Shown: positions 7,018-15,173 of the stretch, one piece after another
Layout of the letters: each line of letters opens with the position of its first letter
Position numbering within the stretch: the first letter of the stretch is position 1
Source of the DNA: Cellvibrionales bacterium UBA1963
GTDB lineage: Bacteria > Pseudomonadota > Gammaproteobacteria > Pseudomonadales > UBA7434
DNA: 18,780 bases
NCBI GenBank assembly: GCA_002336035.1
Contig: DDED01000179.1
Span: 14,978-33,757, forward strand
Direction: 5' to 3'
Program-made: the position numbers and the translations under genes
The notes under the pieces: generated by a model
Seen by the model: only the letters and a program-made list of their open reading frames with translations
Database searches by the model: none
Told to the model about the DNA's origin: nothing

Positions 7018-8769
7018 ATGAATATTAGTCAAAATTTACCGCGTCTACTGCTTTTTGCAGCCATTGGTGGGCTGATTTTAATTCTATTAAAACAATGGGT
7101 AGGCTTTTCGTCGGACTATGAAAAAAAGCTGGCAGAGAGCCAATATCAAAACAATGAGCCGTCCCTTTTGCTGGATCCAATGGCTGACCTACAGGACGCT
7201 GAAAGCCTAAACACGACTGGCGACGAAAACATGCCGTCTGAAATTTCCATCGTCAAGAACCATGAACCTCCAGCCATCTCAAATAAAGCGTATACATCAG
7301 CAAGAAATATAACCGTAGAAACAGACACGCTCAAAGTGACAATTGACTCTTTGGGTGGCGATATAATAGAAGTTGCTTTATTAAAGCATTTAGCGAGACA
7401 AGAAGCTGGTTCTGAGCCTTTACTCTTATTAGAAAAAAGCAGACAAAGAATTTACACAGCCCAATCAGGCTTGATAGGGCCCAGCGGCACGGAGGTCAAA
7501 TCAGCGTTCGCACGGTTTACCTCATCGGCATCAGAATACAAAATGCAGGGTAAAAACGATCTCATTGTTGACCTCTATTTTAACGATGCGAGCGGTGTTT
7601 ATTTAACGAAAAGATATACCTTTAAGCACAATGACTACTTAATCGATGTGGACTATATTGTCGACAACCAATCAAGCGGCCAGTGGACATCAACGTATTA
7701 TTCTCAGATAAGTCGCGATGATAGTGCCGACCCAGGGGCAGATAGCGGAGGGTTTGGCATGCAATCTTACCTTGGCGCAGCAACATCAACGAGTGATGAT
7801 CCCTATAAAAAAATAAGTTTTAAAGACATAAAAAATAAAAAAACACGGTTCGAACATACCGGTGGTTGGGTTGCCATGATCCAGCATTACTTTGTAAGTG
7901 CTTGGGTTCCAAACCAAGAAGAGAACTTTAATTTTTATACTAAAGAAACCAAATCGGGATTAAATGTCATTGGTTTTTTAACGTCGTTTGTTGTAGAAAA
8001 AAATCAAACAGAAACAATCGGAGCGCAATTTTATGCGGGGCCAAAATATCAGTACAGACTGAAAGAAATCGCTCCTAACTTAGACCTTACAGTAGATTAC
8101 GGTTGGTTATGGTGGATTGCACAACCTCTCTACACGCTGTTGTATTTTTTTGCCACTGGAGAAGCTCATGTGTTTGGTGAAGTTTATAATGTGTTCTCTG
8201 GTTTTGGTAACTGGGGAGCAGCAATTATCATGCTCACTGTCGTTATCAAAGCGCTGTTCTTTAAGCTGTCGGCGTCTAGTTATCGGTCAATGGCTAACAT
8301 GCGCAGAGTTCAGCCGAAGCTGCTAGATCTACGTGAACGTCATGCTGATGATAAGCAGGCGCAATCAAAAGCAATGATGGAGCTTTATCAAAAGGAAAAG
8401 ATTAACCCTCTGGGTGGTTGCTTGCCGATTCTCGTTCAAATGCCTGTCTTTATTGCTTTGTATTGGGCGTTAATGGAAAGTGTGGAGTTACGCCATGCGC
8501 CCTTTATTGGCTGGATAACCGATCTATCGGTGATGGATCCTTATTTTGTGTTGCCATTAATTATGGGGATCACCATGTTTTTGCAACAAAAAATGAACCC
8601 TCCTCCTCCAGACCCAATGCAAGCGAAAATCATGCAGTGGATGCCCGTTGTTTTCACTTTTTTCTTTGTGTTTTTCCCTGCGGGTCTGGTTGTATATTGG
8701 GTGTCTAACAATATCCTTTCAATCACACAGCAGTGGTACATTACGCGACAGATCGAACAAGCTGCATAG
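7018..8769 (+). CDS. yidC: Membrane protein insertase YidC (Oxa1 family)
   Basis: YidC inserts and folds inner-membrane proteins, alone or with SecYEG; one of its clients is subunit c of the ATP synthase encoded downstream. The 583-residue product (E. coli 548) has an N-terminal membrane anchor (LLLFAAIGGLILILL), a periplasmic domain of about 300 residues and the conserved C-terminal five-helix insertase core. That core includes INPLGGCLPILVQMPVFIALYWAL and FPAGLVVYWVSNN. A lysine in VVIKALFFKL occupies the place of the groove arginine of E. coli (Arg366), as I recall from Pseudomonas YidC. AAGGTG lies 11 bases before ATG 7018; a GTG at 7006 is too close to it. The gene ends 3 bases before mnmE. 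Confidence 0.97.
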   Translation: MNISQNLPRLLLFAAIGGLILILLKQWVGFSSDYEKKLAESQYQNNEPSLLLDPMADLQDAESLNTTGDENMPSEISIVKNHEPPAISNKAYTSARNITVETDTLKVTIDSLGGDIIEVALLKHLARQEAGSEPLLLLEKSRQRIYTAQSGLIGPSGTEVKSAFARFTSSASEYKMQGKNDLIVDLYFNDASGVYLTKRYTFKHNDYLIDVDYIVDNQSSGQWTSTYYSQISRDDSADPGADSGGFGMQSYLGAATSTSDDPYKKISFKDIKNKKTRFEHTGGWVAMIQHYFVSAWVPNQEENFNFYTKETKSGLNVIGFLTSFVVEKNQTETIGAQFYAGPKYQYRLKEIAPNLDLTVDYGWLWWIAQPLYTLLYFFATGEAHVFGEVYNVFSGFGNWGAAIIMLTVVIKALFFKLSASSYRSMANMRRVQPKLLDLRERHADDKQAQSKAMMELYQKEKINPLGGCLPILVQMPVFIALYWALMESVELRHAPFIGWITDLSVMDPYFVLPLIMGITMFLQQKMNPPPPDPMQAKIMQWMPVVFTFFFVFFPAGLVVYWVSNNILSITQQWYITRQIEQAA

Positions 8770-8772
8770 TTC

Positions 8773-10140
8773 ATGAACACAGACACAATAGCTGCTGTAG
8801 CAACCGCATCTGGCAAAGGGGGAATTGGCGTTATTCGCGTTAGTGGCCCATTGGCCTTGCGTATTGCCAATGACATCTGCACGGCATCCCTCAGACCAAG
8901 AGAAGCTTGTTTTGCTAGTTTCTTCGATAAAGACGGTGTCGTTGATCAGGGAATAGTGATTTTTTTTCCTGCACCTCATTCTTTTACCGGAGAAGATGTT
9001 GTTGAGTTTCAAGGGCATGGTTCAAACATTGTTTTAAATCAATTATTGGCATTAATTGTTAGCTTAGGAGCAAGAGCTGCAAAGCCAGGTGAGTTTTCTG
9101 AGCGTGCCTTTTTAAACAATAAAATTGATTTACTGCAGGCTGAAGCGATTGCTGACTTAATCGATAGTCAATCTGACTATGCAGCCAGATCTGCTCTTCG
9201 TTCGTTACGAGGAACCTTCTCGAATAAAATAAATACGTTGATTAAAAACGTTACTGACGTAAGAGTTTTTGTAGAGGCCGGTATTGACTTCCCTGATGAA
9301 GAAATCGATGTTGCCTCTCAACAGTTCATTGAACAACAAATTTCTTTCATACTTAAATCAATCTCAGATGTTATTAATCAAGCTGAACGGGGTTGCTCAA
9401 TAAAAGACGGAGCATCTGCTGTTATTGTTGGATCGCCCAATGTTGGAAAATCCAGCTTGCTGAATTACCTTGCCGCTGAGGACGTGGCTATCGTCACCTC
9501 AACGGCAGGAACAACGCGAGACGTACTAAGGCAAGAAATAATTCTTAAGGGTCGATCGATAAAGTTTATAGACACTGCCGGCCTTCGCTCTTCCTCTGAT
9601 GAAATTGAACAAGAAGGGATTAAAAAAGCAGCTGCGCATATCGACACCGCTGATATTATTTTATACCTTCAAGATGCCTCCGCAAATAATAAAGAAATCA
9701 ATGTAAAAAAAGATATTGAAAAAAAACTGGCTGTTTTTCATATCAAGCCACATTCGAGCAGTACTTTTATATTGGTTAATAACAAAATTGATTTAATTGA
9801 CAAAGAACCGTCTGTTATTCAAAAAACAGATTTGATCGAAATTAATCTTTCGATTAAATCTGAGCAGGGCATTCAACATTTAGAAGTTGCTTTGGCTGAA
9901 TCCCTTGAAAAAGGGACCGGAGAAAGCGATTTTGTTGCTAGGCATCGCCATGTGACAAGCTTGCATGACGCTAAGCAATGTATTGAAAGAGGCAGCCATC
10001 AATTTAAAACAACGTCAGCGTACGAATTATTAGCTGAAGACTTACGGCATGCTCAAGACAATCTTGGCAAAATTACCGGTGCTATTACATCTGATGCCCT
10101 ATTAGGCGAAATATTTTCCAGCTTTTGTATCGGCAAATAA
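8773..10140 (+). CDS. mnmE: tRNA uridine-5-carboxymethylaminomethyl GTPase MnmE
   Basis: MnmE is the potassium-activated GTPase that works with MnmG to add the cmnm5 group to the wobble uridine of certain tRNAs. It has 455 residues (E. coli 454). The N-terminal folate-binding domain begins DTIAAVATASGKGGIGVIRVSG and includes FTGEDVVEFQGHG. The G domain shows G1 GSPNVGKSS (220-228), G2 TAGTTRD (244-250), G3 DTAG (267-270) and G4 NKID (337-340). The chain ends FCIGK with the conserved Cys452. It starts 3 bases after the yidC stop, so it is co-transcribed and probably coupled. Its DNA is visibly more AT-rich than mnmG. Confidence 0.98.
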   Translation: MNTDTIAAVATASGKGGIGVIRVSGPLALRIANDICTASLRPREACFASFFDKDGVVDQGIVIFFPAPHSFTGEDVVEFQGHGSNIVLNQLLALIVSLGARAAKPGEFSERAFLNNKIDLLQAEAIADLIDSQSDYAARSALRSLRGTFSNKINTLIKNVTDVRVFVEAGIDFPDEEIDVASQQFIEQQISFILKSISDVINQAERGCSIKDGASAVIVGSPNVGKSSLLNYLAAEDVAIVTSTAGTTRDVLRQEIILKGRSIKFIDTAGLRSSSDEIEQEGIKKAAAHIDTADIILYLQDASANNKEINVKKDIEKKLAVFHIKPHSSSTFILVNNKIDLIDKEPSVIQKTDLIEINLSIKSEQGIQHLEVALAESLEKGTGESDFVARHRHVTSLHDAKQCIERGSHQFKTTSAYELLAEDLRHAQDNLGKITGAITSDALLGEIFSSFCIGK

Positions 10141-10193
10141 GAGCCGATTTGATTATATTCGCTTCTATGGAATTTGTAATAAAAAAAGTAAGT

Positions 10194-10202
10194 TGTGAAT
10201 AA
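10194..10202 (-). promoter_or_regulatory. Perfect DnaA box near mnmG
   Basis: TGTGAATAA reads TTATTCACA on the minus strand and fits the TTATNCACA consensus at every position. It is the only perfect box I found in the two large intergenic regions. It is 178 bases upstream of the most AT-rich block. Confidence 0.5.
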
Positions 10203-10461
10203 ACAAAGGCTTTTGCGTATAGAAAGCAAGTTGCTACTTTTCTTGCAATAGTTGAATATTGTTATGCTCAGGTAAAGAGCAAGAAACCCCCCTTTTCTTA
10301 ACAGGGTTTAACCATCTACAAGCCAATGAAAATAAAGGAAAAAACTGACTTTTCAACAGATTCTGGCGACCCTTATTATTACTATATTAATAAACTATCT
10401 ATTTATATATATACAAGATAAATACATTACAAAGAATAAAAACACGTCAGCAAAACAGGGG

Positions 10462-10489
10462 TAGACCTGTGCGAAAATAGTGTTATATT
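10462..10489 (+). promoter_or_regulatory. Putative promoter for mnmG-rsmG
   Basis: A TATATT -10 (10484-10489) is preceded by TGT, giving an extended -10, and 16 bases further upstream by a weak -35 TAGACC (10462-10467). It would start transcription about 25 bases before the mnmG ATG, making mnmG independent of mnmE. Confidence 0.45.
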
Positions 10490-10520
10490 GCCGATCCTTA
10501 ACCCATAGAACGAAACTGCT

Positions 10521-12446
10521 ATGAAATACCCAGACTCCTTCGACATCATTGTTATTGGTGGCGGTCATGCAGGCACTGAAGCTGCGTTAGCGGGTGCCCG
10601 AATGGGCTGTTCCGTTCTTTTGTTAACTCACAACATTGAGACATTGGGTCAGATGTCTTGCAATCCCGCTATTGGCGGGATTGGTAAAAGCCATCTTGTC
10701 CGAGAAATTGACGCTCTTGGCGGTGCAATGGCAATGGCAGCCGATAAAGCAGGCATCCAATTTCGTATTTTGAACGCACGAAAAGGCCCCGCAGTTAGAG
10801 CGACACGTGCGCAAGCTGATAGGGTTTTGTACAAGGCCGCTATTCGAGAGCAGCTCGAAAATCAACCGAATTTAAGTATTTTCCAAGCGTCCGTTGATGA
10901 CGTGATGTTAGACGAAACGGGTCAAAAACCACGCATTGTGGGTGTAAAAACAAACATAGGCGTGGAGTTTTTTGCTGAAAACACGGTGCTTTCGGCAGGA
11001 ACGTTTTTGGGTGGAAAGATTCACATAGGCTTAGACAGTCACGCCGGTGGACGTGCTGGCGACCCTCCGTCAACAACACTCGCAAATCGATTACGGGAGC
11101 TTCCTTTCAGAGTTGCAAGGTTAAAAACGGGCACACCTCCGCGAATTGATGCCAGAACGGTTGATTTTTCAGGCCTTCAGGAACAGAAAGGTGATACCCC
11201 ACTACCGGTCATGTCGTTTTTAGGGAAAGTAAGCGACCACCCTCAACAAATCAGCTGTTTTATAACGCATACCAATGAAAAAACGCATGAAATTATACAG
11301 GAAGGGCTTGCTAGATCACCGCTTTACACCGGCAAAATAGAGGGTACGGGGCCGCGTTACTGCCCCTCGGTGGAAGATAAAATTCACCGATTTGCGGAAA
11401 AAAAATCTCACCAAATATTCATTGAGCCAGAAGGCCTTCACACGCACGAGCTCTACCCAAATGGCATATCAACGAGCTTGCCGTTTGACATTCAAATGCG
11501 CTTAGTGAGAAGTATCAAAGGATTTGAGTCCGCGCAAATGACACGGGCAGGCTACGCGATTGAATACGATTACTTTGATCCGAGGGATTTAAAACCAAGC
11601 TTAGAATCTCATTTGATAGATGGCCTGTTCTTTTGTGGTCAAATTAACGGCACAACAGGCTATGAAGAGGCCGCTGCTCAAGGGCTTATTGCTGGAACCA
11701 ATGCAGCAAGAAGCTGCCAACAAAAGGAGAGCTGGTCGCCGGGAAGAGAGTCGGCATACATAGGCGTCATGATCGATGATTTAATCACGTTAGGCACTCA
11801 AGAGCCTTACCGCATGTTTACGAGCCGCGCCGAGTATCGGTTAACGTTGAGAGAAGACAATGCCGACACGCGCCTAACCGAAACGGGTCGCCAATTAGGA
11901 TTAATTAGTGATTTTCGCTGGCAAGAATTTAACCAAAAACAAGCCATTATTGAGAAAGAAAATCACCGGTTGAATACGACCTGGGTGCAGCCAGACTCAA
12001 ACGAAGCGCAGCAATTAAATAAAAAGCTGTCAAAGCCGTTAAGCAGAGAATACAGTTTTTCAGATTTATTGAAACGCCCCGAAGTGTCACTCAACGACAT
12101 TTACCAAACCACTGGCTTTGATTTAGGCCACGCACAGGCCCAAGAACAAATAGAGATCAGCGCGAAGTACGCGGGATACATTGAGCGGCAACAAAACGAT
12201 ATAGAGAAGTTGCAGCGCCATGAAAGTATCCGTATACCGGAGAATTTTAACGTTCAAGGTATTTCAGGTTTGAGTAATGAGGTCAAACAGAAACTCTTAG
12301 AAGTAAAACCTGAAAACTTAGGTCGCGCTAGTCGTATTCCCGGCGTGACGCCAGCGGCTATTTCTTTGTTGTTAGTGCATCTAAAAAAGCTAGGTCACGT
12401 GGATTCAATTGATCGCTCGAGCAGCAAACAATTTAAGTCGGCCTAG
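10521..12446 (+). CDS. mnmG: tRNA uridine-5-carboxymethylaminomethyl modification enzyme MnmG
   Basis: MnmG (GidA) is the FAD- and NADH-using partner of MnmE; together they modify the wobble uridine of tRNAs using methylene-tetrahydrofolate and glycine or ammonium. The 641-residue product (E. coli 629) has the FAD dinucleotide motif GGGHAGTEA (13-21), the blocks GQMSCNPAIGGIGKSHLVREIDALGG and GTGPRYCPSVEDKI with the conserved cysteine, and FFCGQINGTTGYEEAAAQG. The helical C-terminal domain contains the conserved GYIERQQNDIEK and SRIPGVTPAAISLLL stretches. The ATG has no strong ribosome binding site. Its TAG stop is followed in the same frame by rsmG with no further stop codon. Confidence 0.98.
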   Translation: MKYPDSFDIIVIGGGHAGTEAALAGARMGCSVLLLTHNIETLGQMSCNPAIGGIGKSHLVREIDALGGAMAMAADKAGIQFRILNARKGPAVRATRAQADRVLYKAAIREQLENQPNLSIFQASVDDVMLDETGQKPRIVGVKTNIGVEFFAENTVLSAGTFLGGKIHIGLDSHAGGRAGDPPSTTLANRLRELPFRVARLKTGTPPRIDARTVDFSGLQEQKGDTPLPVMSFLGKVSDHPQQISCFITHTNEKTHEIIQEGLARSPLYTGKIEGTGPRYCPSVEDKIHRFAEKKSHQIFIEPEGLHTHELYPNGISTSLPFDIQMRLVRSIKGFESAQMTRAGYAIEYDYFDPRDLKPSLESHLIDGLFFCGQINGTTGYEEAAAQGLIAGTNAARSCQQKESWSPGRESAYIGVMIDDLITLGTQEPYRMFTSRAEYRLTLREDNADTRLTETGRQLGLISDFRWQEFNQKQAIIEKENHRLNTTWVQPDSNEAQQLNKKLSKPLSREYSFSDLLKRPEVSLNDIYQTTGFDLGHAQAQEQIEISAKYAGYIERQQNDIEKLQRHESIRIPENFNVQGISGLSNEVKQKLLEVKPENLGRASRIPGVTPAAISLLLVHLKKLGHVDSIDRSSSKQFKSA

Positions 12447-12461
12447 CGAGGGGCCTGTGTT

Positions 12462-13094
12462 ATCGTTGATATTACGCTCACAGACAAACTGGTTAACGGA
12501 GCGGCGCAAATAGGCTACGCCCTTAATACGTCAGAACAAAACCGACTTATTGAGTTTATTCAGCTTATTGCTAAATGGAATAAAACGCATAACCTAACCG
12601 CTATAACTGATGCGGGCGAGATGATAACCAAGCATTTACTTGACAGCCTGACGGTATCGCCGTACCTCAAAGGCAGTGATATTCTTGATGTTGGCACCGG
12701 TGCGGGCTTTCCAGGTATTCCGTTAGCCATTATAAACCCCCACAAGAACTTCACGTTATTAGACAGCAGCCAAAAAAGGATTGCTTTTATAAAAGAGGCC
12801 AAAAGAAAGCTGGCGCTCACTAACGTCTCTGCTGTTCACTCCCGAGTCGAACACTTTTCAGGCACACGTTTCACGTCAATCAGTTCAAGAGCTTTTTCAT
12901 CGTTGGATAAAATGCTGTCACAAACGGACCACTTAATTGATAATGAGGGGGTGTGGTTAGCAATGAAAGGCGTGTATCCTTCAGATGAAATTGGTCGATT
13001 AGCAGACAAATACTGCCTAGAAGAATCGGTGCCACTTTGCGTTCCTGATTTAATTGCAGAGCGATACTTATTAATAATTAAACACAAAGGTTAA
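12462..13094 (+). CDS. rsmG: 16S rRNA (guanine(527)-N(7))-methyltransferase RsmG, unusual start
   Basis: RsmG (GidB) methylates N7 of G527 in 16S rRNA using S-adenosylmethionine. The sequence shows the N-terminal family block IAKWNKTHNLTAITD, the SAM site DVGTGAGFPGIPLA and the late motif SSRAFSSLDKM, then YLLIIKHKG at the end. The only in-frame ATG is at 12621, which would remove the WNK..NLT block conserved in the family. Upstream there is no ATG, GTG or TTG in frame before the mnmG stop. I place the start at ATC 12462, 8 bases after AGGGG, giving 210 residues. ATT 12471 would give 207, the E. coli length, and CTG 12489 would give 201. A one-base sequence error near GTG 12457 is another explanation. 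Gene identity is certain; the start is not. Confidence 0.9.
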   Translation: MVDITLTDKLVNGAAQIGYALNTSEQNRLIEFIQLIAKWNKTHNLTAITDAGEMITKHLLDSLTVSPYLKGSDILDVGTGAGFPGIPLAIINPHKNFTLLDSSQKRIAFIKEAKRKLALTNVSAVHSRVEHFSGTRFTSISSRAFSSLDKMLSQTDHLIDNEGVWLAMKGVYPSDEIGRLADKYCLEESVPLCVPDLIAERYLLIIKHKG

Positions 13095-13126
13095 AAAACA
13101 ACACGAAACAACGCTACGAGGCATGG

Positions 13127-13154
13127 TTGAAAACCGTAGCGGTTCAAACTTTTT
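13127..13154 (+). terminator. Possible rho-independent terminator after rsmG
   Basis: AACCG/CGGTT stems around a TAG loop (13132-13144), extended by TTG/CAA across an AA bulge, and are followed by a five-T run at 13150-13154. A larger competing pairing GCTACG (13113-13118) with CGTAGC (13135-13140) overlaps it. It may end mnmG-rsmG transcripts or attenuate read-through into parA. The structure is weak. Confidence 0.35.
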
Positions 13155-13197
13155 AGATGAGATTTGCTTGTCTAACCCAATTAAATGAGACACTCTA

Positions 13198-13974
13198 TTG
13201 GCGAAAATAGTTGCAATTACCAATCAAAAAGGCGGCGTGGGTAAGACCACGACAACGGTAAATTTGGCGGCTTCGTTGGCTTCCGCACGGCGGCGCGTGT
13301 TGTTGGTTGATTTAGATCCTCAGGGCAATGCTACGACCGGGTGTGGGATTGAAAAAAATGAATGCCCACTTACCCTGTACGATTTTTTAATGGGCGCCGC
13401 GTCGGTTGATGACATAAAACGGCACAGTGAAGCAGGCGGCTTCGATGTTTTGCCCAGCAACGCTGACTTAACCGCGGCTGAAGTTCAGTTACTGAGTGTT
13501 GATGAAAAGGAATTTATTTTAAAACGCGGTTTGGTTACGCTGGATAATGAATACGACTTTATTTTAATAGATTGTCCCCCGTCGCTAAATATGTTGACGA
13601 TAAATGCCATGACCGCTGCAGAGAGTGTCATCATTCCGATTCAATGCGAATATTATGCTTTAGAAGGCTTATCGGCGCTCATGAACACCATCGCTCGGGT
13701 TGCGGACAGCATTAACCCGTCCATTAGAATTGAGGGCTTATTGCGCACGATGTATGACCCCAGAAATAGCCTGACAAATGACGTGTCAGCTCAGTTAACG
13801 CAACACTTTGGAGAGCGAGTGTATAAAACAGTTATCCCAAGAAATGTTCGATTAGCAGAAGCCCCGAGCCACGGAGAACCAGTGCTGTCTTATGACCCAC
13901 AATCCAAAGGTGCGTTGGCGTATTTAGAGTTGGCTGCTGAGATGTTGCGCAAACAATCACAATCACATCAATAA
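13198..13974 (+). CDS. parA: Chromosome-partitioning ATPase ParA (Soj family)
   Basis: ParA is a Walker-type ATPase that binds the nucleoid non-specifically and moves ParB-parS complexes. The 258-residue product has the deviant Walker A KGGVGKTT (11-18), the Walker A' stretch LLVDLDPQGNATTG (35-48) and the Walker B region FILIDCPPSLNMLTINAM. It lacks an N-terminal DNA-binding extension, as usual for chromosomal Soj-type ParA. The start is TTG 13198, with GAGA just upstream; MAKIVAITNQKGG is the standard beginning. The nearby ATG at 13185 is out of frame. parB follows 24 bases later. The rsmG-parA-parB order is the common chromosomal arrangement. Confidence 0.97.
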   Translation: MAKIVAITNQKGGVGKTTTTVNLAASLASARRRVLLVDLDPQGNATTGCGIEKNECPLTLYDFLMGAASVDDIKRHSEAGGFDVLPSNADLTAAEVQLLSVDEKEFILKRGLVTLDNEYDFILIDCPPSLNMLTINAMTAAESVIIPIQCEYYALEGLSALMNTIARVADSINPSIRIEGLLRTMYDPRNSLTNDVSAQLTQHFGERVYKTVIPRNVRLAEAPSHGEPVLSYDPQSKGALAYLELAAEMLRKQSQSHQ

Positions 13975-13998
13975 CATAAGCACCGTACGGGAAAGCAA

Positions 13999-14922
13999 AT
14001 GAAAACAAAGAAAAAGGGTTTAGGTAAAGGTTTGGACGCTTTGTTAGGCAGCAGTATTGTTTCCGCGGTACAACCGGTCAACCTAAATAACGATCAGGCA
14101 CAGTATCAAACAACATCGCCACCTTTGATGAAAACAGGGGTGTTGCTTGATGTTCCTGTTGAGCTTTGTCAGCGAGGCAAGTACCAGCCACGAAGAGACA
14201 TTGATCAGGCCTCTTTAGAGGATTTAGCCGCATCTATTCGAAGTCAGGGCGTTATGCAACCAATTATTCTTCGAGCCATTAAGGTCAATCATTTGCATGA
14301 CCCAAGTTATGAGATTATTGCAGGCGAGCGACGCTGGCGAGCCGCTCAACTGGCCGGATTAATGACGGTTCCTGCCGTCATAAAAGATGTCGAAGACGAA
14401 GCTGCAATGGCGATGGCGCTGGTTGAAAATTTACAACGAGAAGACCTAAACCCAATGGAAGAAACGTATGCCTTGGCTCGATTAAATCAAGAATTTGATC
14501 TGACGCACCAGCAAGTTGCTGATATTGTTGGTAAATCACGAACAGCTGTGTCAAACATGTTGAGATTAATGAATTTAGTTGATGATGTTAAGCGACTTTT
14601 AGAGCACGGCGATATAGAAATGGGGCACGCGCGGGCGTTGCTCGGCTTGGCCGGCGACCAGCAATTAGCCGCTGCAACCGAGGTGGTCAACCGACGCTTA
14701 ACGGTTAGGCAAACCGAACGACTGGTTAAACATTTTAACGATCCAGCGACCATGGTTGACGACCCATCGAAAGACCCGAACACTGTTGCGTTAGAAAATC
14801 ATTTAGCGGAACAGCTTGGCCTCCCGGTCAGTTTGAGCCATAACAGTAAAGGCTCCGGTAAATTAACGATCAAATACCACAGCCTAGATGAACTAGATGG
14901 TATTTTAGACCACATAAAATAA
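13999..14922 (+). CDS. parB: Chromosome-partitioning protein ParB
   Basis: ParB is a CTP-dependent DNA clamp that loads at parS and spreads to form the centromere complex. The 307-residue product begins with the conserved KKKGLGKGLDALLG tail that stimulates ParA. It then shows GERRWRA (109-115) and ENLQREDLNPMEE (143-155), both part of the CTP-binding core. A helix-turn-helix follows (about 169-190, QQVADIVGKSRTAVSNMLRLM), and a C-terminal dimerisation domain ends the chain. Two parS sites in recF are the likely targets. The ribosome binding site is weak, and translation may depend on parA 24 bases upstream. Confidence 0.97.
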   Translation: MKTKKKGLGKGLDALLGSSIVSAVQPVNLNNDQAQYQTTSPPLMKTGVLLDVPVELCQRGKYQPRRDIDQASLEDLAASIRSQGVMQPIILRAIKVNHLHDPSYEIIAGERRWRAAQLAGLMTVPAVIKDVEDEAAMAMALVENLQREDLNPMEETYALARLNQEFDLTHQQVADIVGKSRTAVSNMLRLMNLVDDVKRLLEHGDIEMGHARALLGLAGDQQLAAATEVVNRRLTVRQTERLVKHFNDPATMVDDPSKDPNTVALENHLAEQLGLPVSLSHNSKGSGKLTIKYHSLDELDGILDHIK

Positions 14923-15012
14923 AACGGAAAAAAATGAGTTAAGTTTTGTTTTGTTTGTTTTTTGATCAAACAAGAAAAAAGACCAAATTCCGACAAAAGT
15001 AGAGTTAGTTAG

Positions 15013-15041
15013 TTGCTAACTTAGGCGTGATTTCTTATAAT
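15013..15041 (+). promoter_or_regulatory. Promoter of the ATP synthase operon
   Basis: TTGCTA (15013-15018), a 17-base spacer and a consensus TATAAT (15036-15041) form a good sigma70 promoter. The bases after the -10 are GC-rich (TCGCGCCGC), the type of discriminator seen at promoters repressed by ppGpp. The leader to atpI would be about 95 bases. The rest of the 219-base parB-atpI gap holds an AT-rich inverted repeat (14951-14957 with 14967-14973). Confidence 0.7.
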
Positions 15042-15098
15042 TCGCGCCGCTTCATTGTTGAGATTCATTATCAAAATAGCGTAAAAGGGTTAAGTGTT

Positions 15099-15173
15099 AT
15101 GGCCTGGCTAGCAACGCGCGCAGTAACAAGCGATCATCGTTATGCCCAAGGTTTATGTAACTGTAATGGGTAA
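15099..15173 (+). CDS. Possible 24-residue leader ORF upstream of atpI
   Basis: An ATG at 15099 sits 9 bases after AAGGG, the best ribosome binding site in the atp leader. It opens a 24-codon frame beginning MAWLATRAVTSDH and ending at TAA 15171-15173. It is out of frame with atpI, overlaps its first codons, and stops within a few bases of a second in-frame atpI ATG at 15166. I recognise no family. It may be a translational coupling device or chance. Confidence 0.3.
   Translation: MAWLATRAVTSDHRYAQGLCNCNG

Larger units (their letters stand above)
10141..10520. other. AT-rich mnmE-mnmG intergenic region with one DnaA box
   Basis: No gene is seen in these 380 bases. They hold a perfect DnaA box (10194-10202), an inverted repeat AAACCC/GGGTTT (10284-10289 with 10304-10309) lacking a T-tract, and a block at 10381-10440 with only 8 G or C in 60. 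A probable mnmG promoter lies near the right end. In E. coli oriC lies next to mnmG (gidA), so this could be a second or former origin element, or simply a promoter-rich spacer. Confidence 0.5.

Noticed and set aside
10284..10309. AAACCC/GGGTTT repeat as the mnmE terminator
   Set aside because: The loop is 14 bases long and no T-tract follows the stem.
12392..12405. CACGTG core near the end of mnmG
   Set aside because: Only the six central bases and two flanking bases match parS; the outer bases do not.
12868..12881. A third parS-like site in rsmG (GTTTCACGTCAATC)
   Set aside because: It has two mismatches in the right half, breaking the palindrome, and lies in coding sequence. Chance is as likely.
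12621..13094. rsmG starting at ATG 12621 (157 residues)
   Set aside because: It would lose about 50 N-terminal residues, including the conserved WNK..NLT block that is clearly encoded upstream in frame.
14951..14973. TTGTTTG/CAAACAA inverted repeat after parB as a terminator
   Set aside because: The stem is AT-rich and no T-run follows it on the plus strand. No gene ends here on the minus strand.
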